NCBI RefSeq assembly: GCF_900114735.1
Contig: NZ_FOUA01000001.1
Location: 694,278-758,277, forward strand
Direction: 5' to 3'
DNA: 64,000 bases
DNA from: Halopseudomonas bauzanensis
GTDB taxonomy: Bacteria > Pseudomonadota > Gammaproteobacteria > Pseudomonadales > Pseudomonadaceae
Position numbers and translations under genes: made by a program. The notes under the pieces were generated by a model. It ran no database searches, was not told the origin of the DNA, and saw nothing but the letters and a program-made list of their open reading frames with translations. Every line of letters begins with the position of its first letter. Positions within the stretch are counted from its first letter, which is position 1. Positions 49,422 through 58,334 of the stretch are shown in pieces.

Positions 49422-49784
49422 ATGAGAGAAGGTTCCCCGGCATCTGCTTCGGCTGCCTCTCCGGATGATCGCAAGCAAATGTTCTGGCAAGTACTCGCCG
49501 CCATTCCTCCGGGGCGGGTAACCAGCTACGGGCGGCTGGCACAACTGGCCGGTCTGGGCCGTGGTGCACGCCTGGTCGGACGCTGGCTGGGGCAATTGCC
49601 GGACGGCACCACCTTGCCCTGGCATCGGGTGCTGAATAGTCAGGGCCAGCTCTCATTGCCACCGGACAGCCCCTCCGGGCAGGAACAATATCAGCGGCTG
49701 ATGGCCGAAGGTGTCATCATTCGCAACCGGCGGGTGAACATGGCCCGTTTCGGCTGGCCGGATGAGAGTACAAGCGACAAGTGA
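49422..49784 (+). CDS. Alkyltransferase-like protein (ATL, MGMT family without active cysteine)
   Basis: A 120-residue protein matching the C-terminal DNA-binding domain of O6-alkylguanine transferases. Winged-helix features FWQVLAAIPPGRVTSYGRLAQLAG and arginine-finger helix RGARLVGRWLGQLP are clear. The active-site PCHRV is PWHRV here, so the methyl-accepting cysteine is tryptophan: the hallmark of ATL proteins, which bind O6-alkylguanine and hand it to nucleotide excision repair. The 3' end is 7 bases before the ampG start, so the two may be co-transcribed. Confidence 0.92.
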   Translation: MREGSPASASAASPDDRKQMFWQVLAAIPPGRVTSYGRLAQLAGLGRGARLVGRWLGQLPDGTTLPWHRVLNSQGQLSLPPDSPSGQEQYQRLMAEGVIIRNRRVNMARFGWPDESTSDK

Positions 49785-49791
49785 TCACACA

Positions 49792-51153
49792 ATGAACGAC
49801 ACCACGACAACCCAGGCACGCGAAGGCTGGAAGGTCTATCTCAAGCCCCGGGTACTGGGCATGCTGTTTCTCGGATTCTCTGCCGGCCTGCCGCTGCTGC
49901 TGGTAGGGGGCACCTTCAGCGCCTGGCTGCGCGACCTGGGTATCGAGTTGGCCGCCATCGGCTTTCTCAGCTGGGTCGGCATGGCCCATTCGATCAAGGT
50001 GTTGTGGGCGCCGCTGATCGACCGTGCGCCGGTCCCCTTGCTCAGCCGCCTGCTCGGTCGACGCCGGGCCTGGATGCTGCTGGCGCAGTTGGTGATCGCC
50101 GCCGCGCTGCTGGGTATGGCACTGACCGACCCGCGGGAACATCTGGGTCTGGTCGCTCTATGGGCGGTACTGGCCGCCTTCGGCTCCGCCACCCAGGATG
50201 TGGCCATCGACGCCTACCGGGTCGAAGCCGAGGCCCGCCACCGCCAGGCTGCCATGGCCGCCACCTACGTTACTGGTTATCGGGTGGCCATTCTTGCCGC
50301 CGGCGCCGGTGCCCTGCACCTGGCGTCCATCGACAGCTGGACTCTGGCCTACAGCGCCATGGCGCTACTGATGGGCGTGGGTATAGTGACCACGCTGATC
50401 ATCGCCGAACCGACGGTCACTGTGACTAGTTCAACCCTGCACTTTGAACAGCGGGTAGCCGACTATCTGGCCCAAACCAGCCACGCTGGCTGGCGCCGTA
50501 ACCTCACCGCCTGGTTCATCGGCGCCATGGTTTGCCCCTTCGCCGAATTCTTTCAACGCTACGGCAAAGCGTCGCTGCTGATTCTGGCATTCATCGCCAC
50601 CTTTCGGATTAGTGACATCTTCATGGGCGTGATGGCCAACCCCTTCTATCTGGATCTGGGGTTCAGCAAGGCGCAGATCGCCAATATTGCCGCAGCCTTC
50701 GGTTTGGGGATGACATTGCTCGGAGCAGGACTGGGTGGTCTGCTGGTGGCCCGCTTCGGCATTGCGCCGATCCTGCTGTTGACCGCGTTCATGGCACCGA
50801 TCACCAACCTGGCCTTCGCCTGGCTGGCCTTCATCGGCCCGGAAACCTACGGGCTGGTCCTGGCGATCGTGGCCGACAATATCACCGGCGGGCTGGCCAT
50901 TTCGGTGTTCATCGCCTATCTGTCCAGTCTTACCAACACCGCTTATACCGCCACGCAATATGCGTTGTTCAGTTCGCTGATGACCTTGCCCGGGCAGTTT
51001 GCGGCAGGCTTCACTGGCGTACTCGCGGCAAATGTGGGATGGGTGAGCTTTTTCATGACCACGGCGCTGACCGGGCTACCAGCGATCATCCTGGCTGCCA
51101 TGCTGTTGAAGTTTGCACATCCGGACCGGATGCAGCGGCCCGGAGTCGATTGA
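49792..51153 (+). CDS. ampG: AmpG muropeptide MFS permease
   Basis: A 453-residue inner-membrane importer of GlcNAc-anhydroMurNAc peptides for cell-wall recycling. The ATG at 49792 (MNDTTTTQAREGW) is used; upstream frame overlaps the ATL gene. Twelve to fourteen helices; AmpG-type motifs are FSAGLPLLLVGGTFSAWLRD, LSWVGMAHSIKVLWAPLIDR, RRAWMLLAQL and FGSATQDVAIDAYRVE. The transported muropeptides are substrates of AmpD (58331-58909). AmpR-type regulator and AmpC are not in the window. Confidence 0.93.
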   Translation: MNDTTTTQAREGWKVYLKPRVLGMLFLGFSAGLPLLLVGGTFSAWLRDLGIELAAIGFLSWVGMAHSIKVLWAPLIDRAPVPLLSRLLGRRRAWMLLAQLVIAAALLGMALTDPREHLGLVALWAVLAAFGSATQDVAIDAYRVEAEARHRQAAMAATYVTGYRVAILAAGAGALHLASIDSWTLAYSAMALLMGVGIVTTLIIAEPTVTVTSSTLHFEQRVADYLAQTSHAGWRRNLTAWFIGAMVCPFAEFFQRYGKASLLILAFIATFRISDIFMGVMANPFYLDLGFSKAQIANIAAAFGLGMTLLGAGLGGLLVARFGIAPILLLTAFMAPITNLAFAWLAFIGPETYGLVLAIVADNITGGLAISVFIAYLSSLTNTAYTATQYALFSSLMTLPGQFAAGFTGVLAANVGWVSFFMTTALTGLPAIILAAMLLKFAHPDRMQRPGVD

Positions 51154-51157
51154 CCCA

Positions 51158-51185
51158 GCAATGGGCCGCCGCAGCGGCCCATTGC
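51158..51185. terminator. Strong hairpin between convergent ampG and mscS genes
   Basis: A perfect 12-base stem GCAATGGGCCGC/GCGGCCCATTGC with loop CGCA lies 5 bases after the ampG stop. It lacks a T-tract, but its position between convergent genes suggests a shared transcription end. Confidence 0.5.
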
Positions 51186-51200
51186 CCCGCCAGCGCGCCC

Positions 51201-52034
51201 TTAGGCCTGTGGCGCAACCTGATGCATGGTGCGCTGCGGATAAGGTATGGTGATGCCTTCCAGTTCGAAGACTTCCTTGGCCTGCTCCTGCAGCCCCCAG
51301 AATACGCCCCAGTAATCATCGGTCTTGGTCCACACCCGCAGGGACAGGTCCACCGAGCTTTCACCCAGCGCCGCCAGCCAGACGGCGGGCTCCGGGTCCT
51401 TCAGCACCCGGCTGTCGGCATGTGCCAGTTCCAGCAGCAGCTTGCGCGCGTGCTTGACGTTATCCTGATAGCTGATCCGCAGATCCACGCTCACCCGGCG
51501 GGTCGGCTGCCGCGAGAAGTTGGTGATGCTGCCGTTGGACAGGGTGCCGTTGGGCACAACCACCGTCTTGTTGTCGGCAGTCTTGAGAATGGTATGGAAG
51601 ATCTGGATATTGTCGACCGTCCCCTCCACGCCCTGGGCCTGGATATATTCGCCAACCCGGATCGGACGCAGCACCAGAATCAGGATGCCGCCAGCGAAGT
51701 TGGCCAGGCTGCCCTGCAGCGCCAGCCCCACGGCCAGACCGGCGGCACCGATCAGCGCAATGAAGGAAGTGGTCTCGACACCCACCATGCCGGCGACGCT
51801 GATCAGCAGCAGTGCCTTGAGGCCGATATTGACCAGGGTACCGATAAAACTATGCAGGGTCGGGTCGACATTACGACGCTGCAGCATGGCCTGCGCCGCG
51901 CGGGTAACCCGCCCGACAATCCACCAGCCGACCAGCAGGGTAACCAGCGCCAACAGCACCTGACTGCCATAAGTCACCACCAATGGCAGCCATTGATCCT
52001 GAAAACCATCCAGCCCGTTCACTAATTCTTCCAT
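51201..52034 (-). CDS. mscS: Small-conductance mechanosensitive channel MscS
   Basis: A 277-residue MscS channel that releases solutes on osmotic downshock. Three N-terminal helices; the pore helix TM3 is visible as GAAGLAVGLALQGSLANFAGGILILVLRPIRVGEYI (in part about 93-128), with glycine/alanine packing typical of MscS. The beta and C-terminal cytoplasmic domains follow (VDNIQIFHTILKTADNKTVVVPNG, RRVSVDLRISYQDN). Length is close to E. coli MscS (286). Confidence 0.93.
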   Translation of the reverse strand: MEELVNGLDGFQDQWLPLVVTYGSQVLLALVTLLVGWWIVGRVTRAAQAMLQRRNVDPTLHSFIGTLVNIGLKALLLISVAGMVGVETTSFIALIGAAGLAVGLALQGSLANFAGGILILVLRPIRVGEYIQAQGVEGTVDNIQIFHTILKTADNKTVVVPNGTLSNGSITNFSRQPTRRVSVDLRISYQDNVKHARKLLLELAHADSRVLKDPEPAVWLAALGESSVDLSLRVWTKTDDYWGVFWGLQEQAKEVFELEGITIPYPQRTMHQVAPQA

Positions 52035-52046
52035 TCTTACCTCTGA

Positions 52047-52532
52047 TCAGTCGCGAAAGTTATTGAATTGCAATGGCATGTCGAGCTCTGCCGCCCGTAA
52101 CAGTGCCATGGTTTCCTGCAAGTCGTCCCGCTTCTTGCCGGTGACCCGCACTTGCTCACCCTGGATAGCCGCCTGAACCTTGACCTTGGACTCCTTGATC
52201 TTGGCGACGATCTTCTTCGCCAGTGCCTGGTCGATCCCCTCGCGCAGCACCGCGTCCTGTTTCATCTGCTTACCCGAGGCATAGGCATCCTTCACCTCCA
52301 TGCACTGGATGTCGATCTTGCGCTTGGTCAGGCTCAACCGCAGGATATCCAGCAACTGTTCGAGCTGGAATTCCGCATCGGCGGTAATGGTGACCGTGAG
52401 TTCCTTTTCCTTGAATTCGAAGCTGCCCTTGCCCTTCAGATCGTAGCGGCGATCCAATTCTTTCATGGCATTATCGACAGCGTTGGTTACCTCATGCTTG
52501 TCCAGTTCGGACACCACATCAAAAGACGGCAT
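52047..52532 (-). CDS. yajQ: YajQ-family nucleotide (c-di-GMP)-binding protein
   Basis: A 161-residue cytosolic protein with two ferredoxin-like folds. Family signatures [45 protein letters not shown] and [12 protein letters not shown] are intact. Members bind c-di-GMP in Xanthomonas and Pseudomonas and act with partner regulators; others bind GTP or tRNA in vitro. It follows a clean ribosome-binding site (TTTGAGG). Twelve bases separate it from the mscS start downstream, so co-transcription is possible. Confidence 0.93.
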   Translation of the reverse strand: MPSFDVVSELDKHEVTNAVDNAMKELDRRYDLKGKGSFEFKEKELTVTITADAEFQLEQLLDILRLSLTKRKIDIQCMEVKDAYASGKQMKQDAVLREGIDQALAKKIVAKIKESKVKVQAAIQGEQVRVTGKKRDDLQETMALLRAAELDMPLQFNNFRD

Positions 52533-52643
52533 GGCTTGACCTCAAATAAACCTGATATTTGTGAACGGGGCGGCAGAACATTGCCCTGACATCATGGCAT
52601 TATACCGACGTCAGTTAAAAAACATGCAGCAGGGAGCTCAGAC

Positions 52644-53609
52644 ATGCCCAACCCCCAACTCAGCATCATGGTGGTGGACGATACCAAGTTCAGCAGTGCC
52701 GTCATAGGCCACACCTTGTCCCAAGCGGGCTATACGGATATCCGCTTCGCCAGCTCCGCCATGGCCGCCCTGGCCATGCATGAGGAGCGCGCCGCCAGCG
52801 TCATGGTCGCCGACTGGCTGATGCCGGAGATGGACGGATTGCAACTGACCACGCGCATTCGCCAACGCGATGAACAGACCAATCACTACACCTACGTCAT
52901 GCTGTTGACCGCCCGGGAAGGCGACAACGTGCTGGGCGAGGCCTTTGATCGGGGTGTGGATGACTTCATCAGCAAGTCGGCGATGAATGAACAATTGCTA
53001 CCGCGCATCTATGCGGCCGATCGGATCACCCAACTGATCAATCGTCTGCTCGATGAAAACCGCCTGCTGGCCAGCAACAATGCCCAGCTTGAAGAGCACA
53101 ATCTGGTCGACAGCCTGACCGCACTGGGCAACCGCCGTTACCTGCTGCAACGGCTGGAGGATGCCTTGCAGCAAGTCGAGTCCCGAGGTGGCTTCTGTTC
53201 CCTGCTGGTGCTGGGCATTCAGAACTTCGACGAAATGGGCAGCCGCTTCGGTGAAACAGTACAGCAGGAACTGCTGCGGGGCATCGCCCGGCGCTTGCAG
53301 CAACTGGTCCGGCCAATGGATGTGATCTCGCGTATTGGCGCCAACACATTCGCCATCTGCACCGTTGGCGACAGCGCCGATGACTGCAAACCCAACAGCT
53401 TCCGCCGCCTGCATGATGGCCTCAACCTCAAGGCGTTCAAGACCAGCGAAGGTTACCTCTCGGTACGTGCCGGCATATCCGTCAGCACGGTGGACCGCAA
53501 TGATCAGGGCGCCAACGCCGACACCATGCTGCAGCAGACCGAGCAGCATCTCAGTCAGGCCTACGCCACCAACCTGATCACTGAAGTGCGGATGCCGCAA
53601 GTTGTCTGA
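52644..53609 (+). CDS. Response regulator with degenerate GGDEF domain
   Basis: A 321-residue protein. Receiver domain about 5-125 with acidic pair DD (12-13), phospho-acceptor D57 (VMVADWLMPEMDG) and lysine in FISKSAM; helical linker; GGDEF-like domain about 150-315 beginning VDSLTALGNRRYLLQRLEDAL. The catalytic GGDEF signature is replaced by GANTF (about 233-237, ISRIGANTFAI), so it should not synthesise c-di-GMP. It may bind GTP or c-di-GMP as an effector. The start MPNPQLS has GGGAG upstream. The next gene overlaps the end by 8 bases. Confidence 0.87.
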   Translation: MPNPQLSIMVVDDTKFSSAVIGHTLSQAGYTDIRFASSAMAALAMHEERAASVMVADWLMPEMDGLQLTTRIRQRDEQTNHYTYVMLLTAREGDNVLGEAFDRGVDDFISKSAMNEQLLPRIYAADRITQLINRLLDENRLLASNNAQLEEHNLVDSLTALGNRRYLLQRLEDALQQVESRGGFCSLLVLGIQNFDEMGSRFGETVQQELLRGIARRLQQLVRPMDVISRIGANTFAICTVGDSADDCKPNSFRRLHDGLNLKAFKTSEGYLSVRAGISVSTVDRNDQGANADTMLQQTEQHLSQAYATNLITEVRMPQVV

Positions 53610-54528
53610 GCCACTGCATATTCTCGGCGCAGGTAGCCTCGGCCTGCTGTGGGCAGCGCGTTGCGCCCGCGCCGGCATCGATTGTCGGCTGATCCTGCGC
53701 AACCCAGCCGCCCTGCGCGAATGGCTGGACCGTGACAGCGTCCTGCTGCTGGAGCGCCAGGAAACGATAGAGAGCCTGCCGGTCACCGTTGAGCTGGCTG
53801 ACAGCAGCAATGAGCCCATCCGTCATCTGATCATCGCCACCAAAGCCTGGGCTGTCGCCGGCGCACTGGAAAGTATCGCGTCACGGTTGCAGGCTGACAG
53901 TCAACTGGTGCTGCTGCAGAACGGGTTGGGCAGCCAGCAGGCAACCAGCCAGCGTTTCCCCAGCCAGCGAGTGCTGTACGCCAGCACCACCGATGGCGCC
54001 TGGAAGCGCGCCGCCAATCATGTGGTCTGGGCCGGTATCGGCCAGACGCTGCTGGGCGACCCGCGACAGCAGCCGGCCCCGGAGTGGCTGGCGCTGCTGA
54101 GCCAGGCGGGAATCGACTGGCGCTGGGAGCAGGACATCCTGCCGGTGCTCTGGCTGAAGCTGGCGATCAACTGCGCCATCAACCCGATTACCGCATTGCA
54201 CGACTGCCCCAACGGCGAGGTGCCCGAGCGGGCCGGTCCGCTGTTCGCCCCGCTGCTGGCCGAGCTGCACACTCTGCTCGGCAGCCAGGGCGTGCAGCTG
54301 AGTCTCACAGAACTGACCCAGCGCGTGCACAGCGTCATCCAGGCTACCGCCGCCAACAGCTCGTCCATGCGCCAGGACGTACACGCCGGCCGGCGTACCG
54401 AGATCAACTTTATCCTCGGCCACGCCTGCCGCACCGCCCGCCTCGCTGGGCTGGCCACACCGGTGCTCGATTCATTGCATCAACAGCTGCAGGACCACCT
54501 GATAAACCTCGGCCTGCCGCCCGCCTGA
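53602..54528 (+). CDS. PanE-like 2-dehydropantoate 2-reductase family protein
   Basis: A 308-residue NADPH-dependent reductase. The nucleotide-binding motif LGAGSLGLLWAARCARAG is near the N-terminus. KAWAVAGALESI, LQNGLGSQQ and WLKLAINCAINPITALHDCPNGEV (catalytic Lys within KLAINC) match ketopantoate reductase. The start is TTG at 53602, overlapping the preceding gene by 8 bases; no ATG exists that would keep the Rossmann motif. It reduces 2-dehydropantoate to pantoate in coenzyme A synthesis or a related keto acid. Many pseudomonads carry more than one PanE-like gene, so the symbol is withheld. Confidence 0.87.
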   Translation: MSEPLHILGAGSLGLLWAARCARAGIDCRLILRNPAALREWLDRDSVLLLERQETIESLPVTVELADSSNEPIRHLIIATKAWAVAGALESIASRLQADSQLVLLQNGLGSQQATSQRFPSQRVLYASTTDGAWKRAANHVVWAGIGQTLLGDPRQQPAPEWLALLSQAGIDWRWEQDILPVLWLKLAINCAINPITALHDCPNGEVPERAGPLFAPLLAELHTLLGSQGVQLSLTELTQRVHSVIQATAANSSSMRQDVHAGRRTEINFILGHACRTARLAGLATPVLDSLHQQLQDHLINLGLPPA

Positions 54529-54599
54529 ACGGGGAGCGGGGGCGTCGGGCCTACGGGTCGCACTCGACTCGATGAGCGGAGCTGCCTGGTATCAAGATG

Positions 54600-54641
54600 C
54601 TGCCGGCCAGCCTTGGTACGAGCTGGTGCTCGAACCTCCCA
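54600..54641. repeat. Hairpin with GAGC-TGGT-GCTC core, related copy at 63832
   Basis: GGTACGAGC-TGGT-GCTCGAACC folds into a short hairpin in the gap after the PanE-like gene. The 15-base core CGAGCTGGTGCTCGA recurs exactly at 63846-63860 after nadC, and GCCAGCCT precedes both. This suggests a small dispersed intergenic element of REP or terminator type. Confidence 0.5.
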
Positions 54642-54738
54642 GGAGCTCCACTCCTTGAGCCACAGCCCAGACTTCAGCTTCTTGTACCATCAGAATGTTC
54701 GGGCTAGGCTGGCGCTCCCTTTTCTGCAGGAGATCGAC

Positions 54739-55305
54739 ATGGGCTACCGCTTGAGCAAACTCTATACCCGCACCGGTGATGCCGGCACCACCGGCCTGGC
54801 CGATGGCAGCCGCGTAGCCAAGGACAGCCCACGCATTGAGGCCATGGGTGCGGTGGATGAGCTGAACAGCTGTATCGGCGTGTTGCTGGCTGGGCTGACC
54901 AGCGAGGCGCTGGCCCCGGTGCAGATCGCCCTGGCACCGGTACAGCATCGCCTGTTCGATGTCGGTGGGGAACTGGCCATACCTGATGCGCTGATCATCA
55001 GCGCCGATGACGTTGCCGAGCTGGAGACCCTGATCGACGAATTCAATGCCCAGGTACCGCCGCTGAAAGAGTTCATCCTGCCCGGCGGCTCACTGTTGAT
55101 CGCCCAGGCTCATCTGGCCCGCAGCGTGTGCCGCCGCGCTGAACGCCGCTATCAGACCCTGGCCGCGCAACAGGCCATCAATCCCCAGGCGCTGGCCTAC
55201 CTCAACCGGCTGTCCGACCTGCTGTTCGTGTTGGCCCGAAGCGTTGCCCGGCTGGAAAATACCCCCGAGGTGCTATGGCAGCCGAAGCCCAAGCCGGCTG
55301 AGTGA
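54739..55305 (+). CDS. PduO-type ATP:cob(I)alamin adenosyltransferase
   Basis: A 188-residue cytosolic enzyme that makes adenosylcobalamin from cob(I)alamin and ATP. The ATG at 54739 (MGYRLSKLYTRTGDAGTTGL) has AGGAG 7 bases upstream; frame before it is not supported. ATP-binding YTRTGDAGTTGLADGSRV, VDELNSCIGVLL, ILPGGSLLIAQAHLARSVCRRAERR and YLNRLSDLLFVLAR are all intact. It can convert B12 imported by the btu system at 3417-7859. It also serves as the reference for judging the divergent family member at 7866. Confidence 0.95.
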   Translation: MGYRLSKLYTRTGDAGTTGLADGSRVAKDSPRIEAMGAVDELNSCIGVLLAGLTSEALAPVQIALAPVQHRLFDVGGELAIPDALIISADDVAELETLIDEFNAQVPPLKEFILPGGSLLIAQAHLARSVCRRAERRYQTLAAQQAINPQALAYLNRLSDLLFVLARSVARLENTPEVLWQPKPKPAE

Positions 55306-55337
55306 AGGCTGTAGCAGGCCATGAATCAGCGCCCGCC

Positions 55338-57353
55338 TCACACCCGGAAGGCGCTGATGATCTTCTGCAGCTCCGCGACCAGCTCGCCCATCCGGCCACT
55401 GGCCTCCTCCGTGCGCCGCGCACCATCTGCGGTGCGTTCGCCGGATTGGTTGATCTGCACGATGTTCTGGTCAATATCGTGGCTTACCGCAGTCTGCTGC
55501 TCAGCCGCTGCGGCAATCTGCTGACTCTGGTCAACGATCTGGGTGACCGCCCGCAGAATATTGTCCAGCGCCGACTGGACCTTGATTGACGAATCCACCG
55601 CTTCACCAGTCATGCTGTGGCTCATGCCCATCGCCTTCACGGCCGCCCCGACCCCGCCCTGCAAACGGTCGATCATCTGCTCGATCTCCTGGGTCGACTG
55701 CTGGGTACGCTGCGCCAGCGTGCGCACCTCATCGGCCACTACCGCGAAGCCGCGACCCTGCTCGCCGGCCCGAGCCGCTTCGATTGCGGCATTGAGCGCC
55801 AGCAGGTTGGTTTGCTCCGCCACGCCCTTGATCACATCCAGCACGCGGCTGATAGAGGCGCTGTCATCGGCCAGGTTATTGATCACCTTCACCGAGTTCT
55901 CGATTTCCACGGCCAGCTTCTCGATGCCATCAACCGAGGACTCGACCATACGCCGACCCGTGATTGTCTCGCTGTTGACCTGTTCGGCGTTGGTCACCGC
56001 CAAGGCCGCGCTACGCGCCACTTCCTGAGAGGTGGCAGCCATCTCATTCATCGCCGTGGCCACCTGTTCGATCTGGGTCCGCTGGCTCTCCACCGCCTGA
56101 CTGCTTTCGCTGGAGATGCCGATCACCTGGCGCGATTGATCACCGACCAGCCCCGACGTCTGGCTGACATGGCGGATCAGCCCCTGGATGCGCTCGATGC
56201 TGCCGTTGAATTCTCCCGCCAGCTTGCCCAGCTCGTCACGGCTGGACAGGGTTACCCGCGCCGTCATGTCACCGACCGCCACCTTCGCCATGGTGTCAGA
56301 CAGCGTCTGGATAGTACGTCGGGTCGCCATGTAGAAGCCCAGATACAGCCAGATGATCAGCACCAGGATAACCGCCAGCGCCACCACCAGTATCAGCATC
56401 GCCCGGTTGCCATGGCTCAGGCGTTCGGCCAGCCCCTGCTTGAGAAACTGCAGGATTTCGCGGCTGAAGGCGTGGGTGTGGCCCATCTCGGTGCTCATCC
56501 GCTGGAAATACCCATCCCAGGTATCGTTATAGGTGGCGGCAAGGATGATCTCGTCTTCGAAGATCGCCTGTGCCCGTTCCAGCGACGCATTGCTGGACTG
56601 CGCCGCGGCCCGTAGCGACTCCAGCTCCGGCTGCTGCAAAAAGGACTGCGCCTGGCTGTAGTTGACACCCAGGCGCTGGGTTTCCTCCAACAGGCGGTCC
56701 ATGTCCCGGCTGGCATCGGAATTCAGGTAGCCCAGGCCCATGGAGTAGGCGCCCGTCGCACGACCGAACCCCAATACCGAGGTGATCTGCGGGGCGTGTT
56801 CGACCAGAAGATCGGTCAATTGACGTACGTTGCGCTCATAATCATGAGCCAACCCGCTGTACGCCGCGCTGAAGTTCAGCAGCGTCACCATCCCCACATG
56901 GGCCTGGGTCGACATCTGCCCACGGTTGCGCAGCGAGGCGCCATCGATCCTGCGGTATTCGGCCAGCAACTCGTCACGCTTGCCGATCAGCTCAGCCGCG
57001 TCGGGGTCGGCTGCGTTCAGTGGCAGGTTCTCCAGGCCGCTGACCAGGCGTTGCAATGCCTCGCTGCTGCGCCGTTCCAGCTCCTCCCCGTGTTCGCCGG
57101 CACCCAGATGAAAGGCAATGATATCGAGACCACGCAGATTCTCGGCATCGACCAGCAGCCCGGAAACCCGTTCCAGTAGCTCCATGGAATCCAGCGCGTG
57201 ATGAGAGACTTGTACCCGGTCCCACGCCTGGTTCACCAGCATCCCGCTGACCACAATCAATGGCACGAAACACAGGGCGCTGATCAGACAGAATTTCATC
57301 GCATAGCCGAGACGATTCATCAGGGCCATGGCGGGTGCCAGTAGGGTGTTCAC
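55338..57353 (-). CDS. Methyl-accepting chemotaxis protein
   Basis: A 671-residue chemoreceptor. The GTG start at 57353 (NTLLAPAMALMNRLGY after the initiator) has AAGGAG 7 bases upstream; frame further up has no such site. TM1 about 18-38; a large helical periplasmic domain of about 270 residues; TM2 about 323-344 (ILVVALAVILVLIIWLYLG); HAMP; methylation helices; and the kinase-contact tip RGFAVVADEVRTLAQRT, fully conserved. The ligand domain is long and all-helical, but I cannot name its ligand. It ends just before the convergent cobalamin adenosyltransferase gene. Confidence 0.92.
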   Translation of the reverse strand: MNTLLAPAMALMNRLGYAMKFCLISALCFVPLIVVSGMLVNQAWDRVQVSHHALDSMELLERVSGLLVDAENLRGLDIIAFHLGAGEHGEELERRSSEALQRLVSGLENLPLNAADPDAAELIGKRDELLAEYRRIDGASLRNRGQMSTQAHVGMVTLLNFSAAYSGLAHDYERNVRQLTDLLVEHAPQITSVLGFGRATGAYSMGLGYLNSDASRDMDRLLEETQRLGVNYSQAQSFLQQPELESLRAAAQSSNASLERAQAIFEDEIILAATYNDTWDGYFQRMSTEMGHTHAFSREILQFLKQGLAERLSHGNRAMLILVVALAVILVLIIWLYLGFYMATRRTIQTLSDTMAKVAVGDMTARVTLSSRDELGKLAGEFNGSIERIQGLIRHVSQTSGLVGDQSRQVIGISSESSQAVESQRTQIEQVATAMNEMAATSQEVARSAALAVTNAEQVNSETITGRRMVESSVDGIEKLAVEIENSVKVINNLADDSASISRVLDVIKGVAEQTNLLALNAAIEAARAGEQGRGFAVVADEVRTLAQRTQQSTQEIEQMIDRLQGGVGAAVKAMGMSHSMTGEAVDSSIKVQSALDNILRAVTQIVDQSQQIAAAAEQQTAVSHDIDQNIVQINQSGERTADGARRTEEASGRMGELVAELQKIISAFRV

Positions 57354-57506
57354 ATTATTCTCCTTGTCCGATTGCGCTCCAGCTCCGTGCTGCATCACGG
57401 CCCCTTGCGTCGGCTCACTTATTTTTTATTGCCAGCCCGCAACACCGGCGGGGCAGCATGTCCCTTCCCTATCGGCACAATGGATTTTTTCTTTAGCGGT
57501 GGGTAT

Positions 57507-58334
57507 TCAGCCCAGCATCGACAAGAAGGCAATGATCACGGCCCAGGTGAGCAATGCGCGGATCATCAACTGACGGGTCTCGATGAGAATATCGTTCTGC
57601 TGCTCCGCGGCCGCCAGCTCGACCGTGCTCCCGCTCAACGCCGCCCTGGCGCAGCGGGAGGCCAGTTCGCCACCCGGCAGATCCCAGTCGCCCGCCAGGT
57701 CACGCAGCGTACGCAGGGTGATCTCAAAATGGCCGACCAACGCCAGGCTGAGCCCAAGCAGACGGGCTGGTATCCACTCCAGTGCATGGGCAAGCATGGC
57801 AGCGGGACGGGCGGCAGGCAGTGTCGGCCGTTGCGCGGCCAACCACAACAGCCGCCAGGCCACCGCACCCAGCGGGCCGAGCAGCAGGTACCAGAAGGCC
57901 GGCACGAAATAATCTTGCAGCGTCACGGCCACCAGCCGGCTTTGCACCGCCACGGGCAGTGTTTCGGTCTCATCGGCGGGTACCACACCGAGCTGCTGCT
58001 CGGCTATCAGCCCCGCCGCGGCGTGGTCACCCCGTTGCCATGCCGCATGGCAGTCTTGGATCATGCGCCCCAGCGGGTCGTGCCGGCCAACGCACAACAG
58101 TAACAGGGCGACATGCAGAATCAGCGTGAGCAGTCCATAGAACAGGCTCTGTACGCCCCACAGCAGCAGCCCCAGGGGCACCAGCAAAGAGAAGATTGCC
58201 AGCAGCGCCAGCCAATCGCGCCCGCGGCGGCCTGCCCAGTTCACCCAGGGCGCGAGCACTTCCTTCGGATAACCGATGCGCCAAGGCGTCCAGAGCAGAA
58301 TCAACGCCACCAACAGCAGTACCAGAAATGTCAT
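57507..58334 (-). CDS. ampE: AmpE, regulatory membrane protein of the AmpD pair
   Basis: A 275-residue inner-membrane protein. The ATG at 58334 (MTFLVLLLVALILLWTPW) overlaps the ampD stop by 4 bases. AmpE family features are N-terminal helix, WVNWAGRRGRDWLALLAIF, LCVGRHDPL, AGLIAEQQLGVVPADETE and a final helix (ALLTWAVIIAFLSML). It is coupled to ampD in most gammaproteobacteria; its role in sensing or beta-lactamase regulation is not settled. Length is almost identical to E. coli AmpE (284). Confidence 0.92.
   Translation of the reverse strand: MTFLVLLLVALILLWTPWRIGYPKEVLAPWVNWAGRRGRDWLALLAIFSLLVPLGLLLWGVQSLFYGLLTLILHVALLLLCVGRHDPLGRMIQDCHAAWQRGDHAAAGLIAEQQLGVVPADETETLPVAVQSRLVAVTLQDYFVPAFWYLLLGPLGAVAWRLLWLAAQRPTLPAARPAAMLAHALEWIPARLLGLSLALVGHFEITLRTLRDLAGDWDLPGGELASRCARAALSGSTVELAAAEQQNDILIETRQLMIRALLTWAVIIAFLSMLG

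Noticed and set aside
54613-54738. N-terminal extension of the cobalamin adenosyltransferase
   Set aside because: The added residues do not belong to the family, and AGGAG sits 7 bases before the ATG at 54739.
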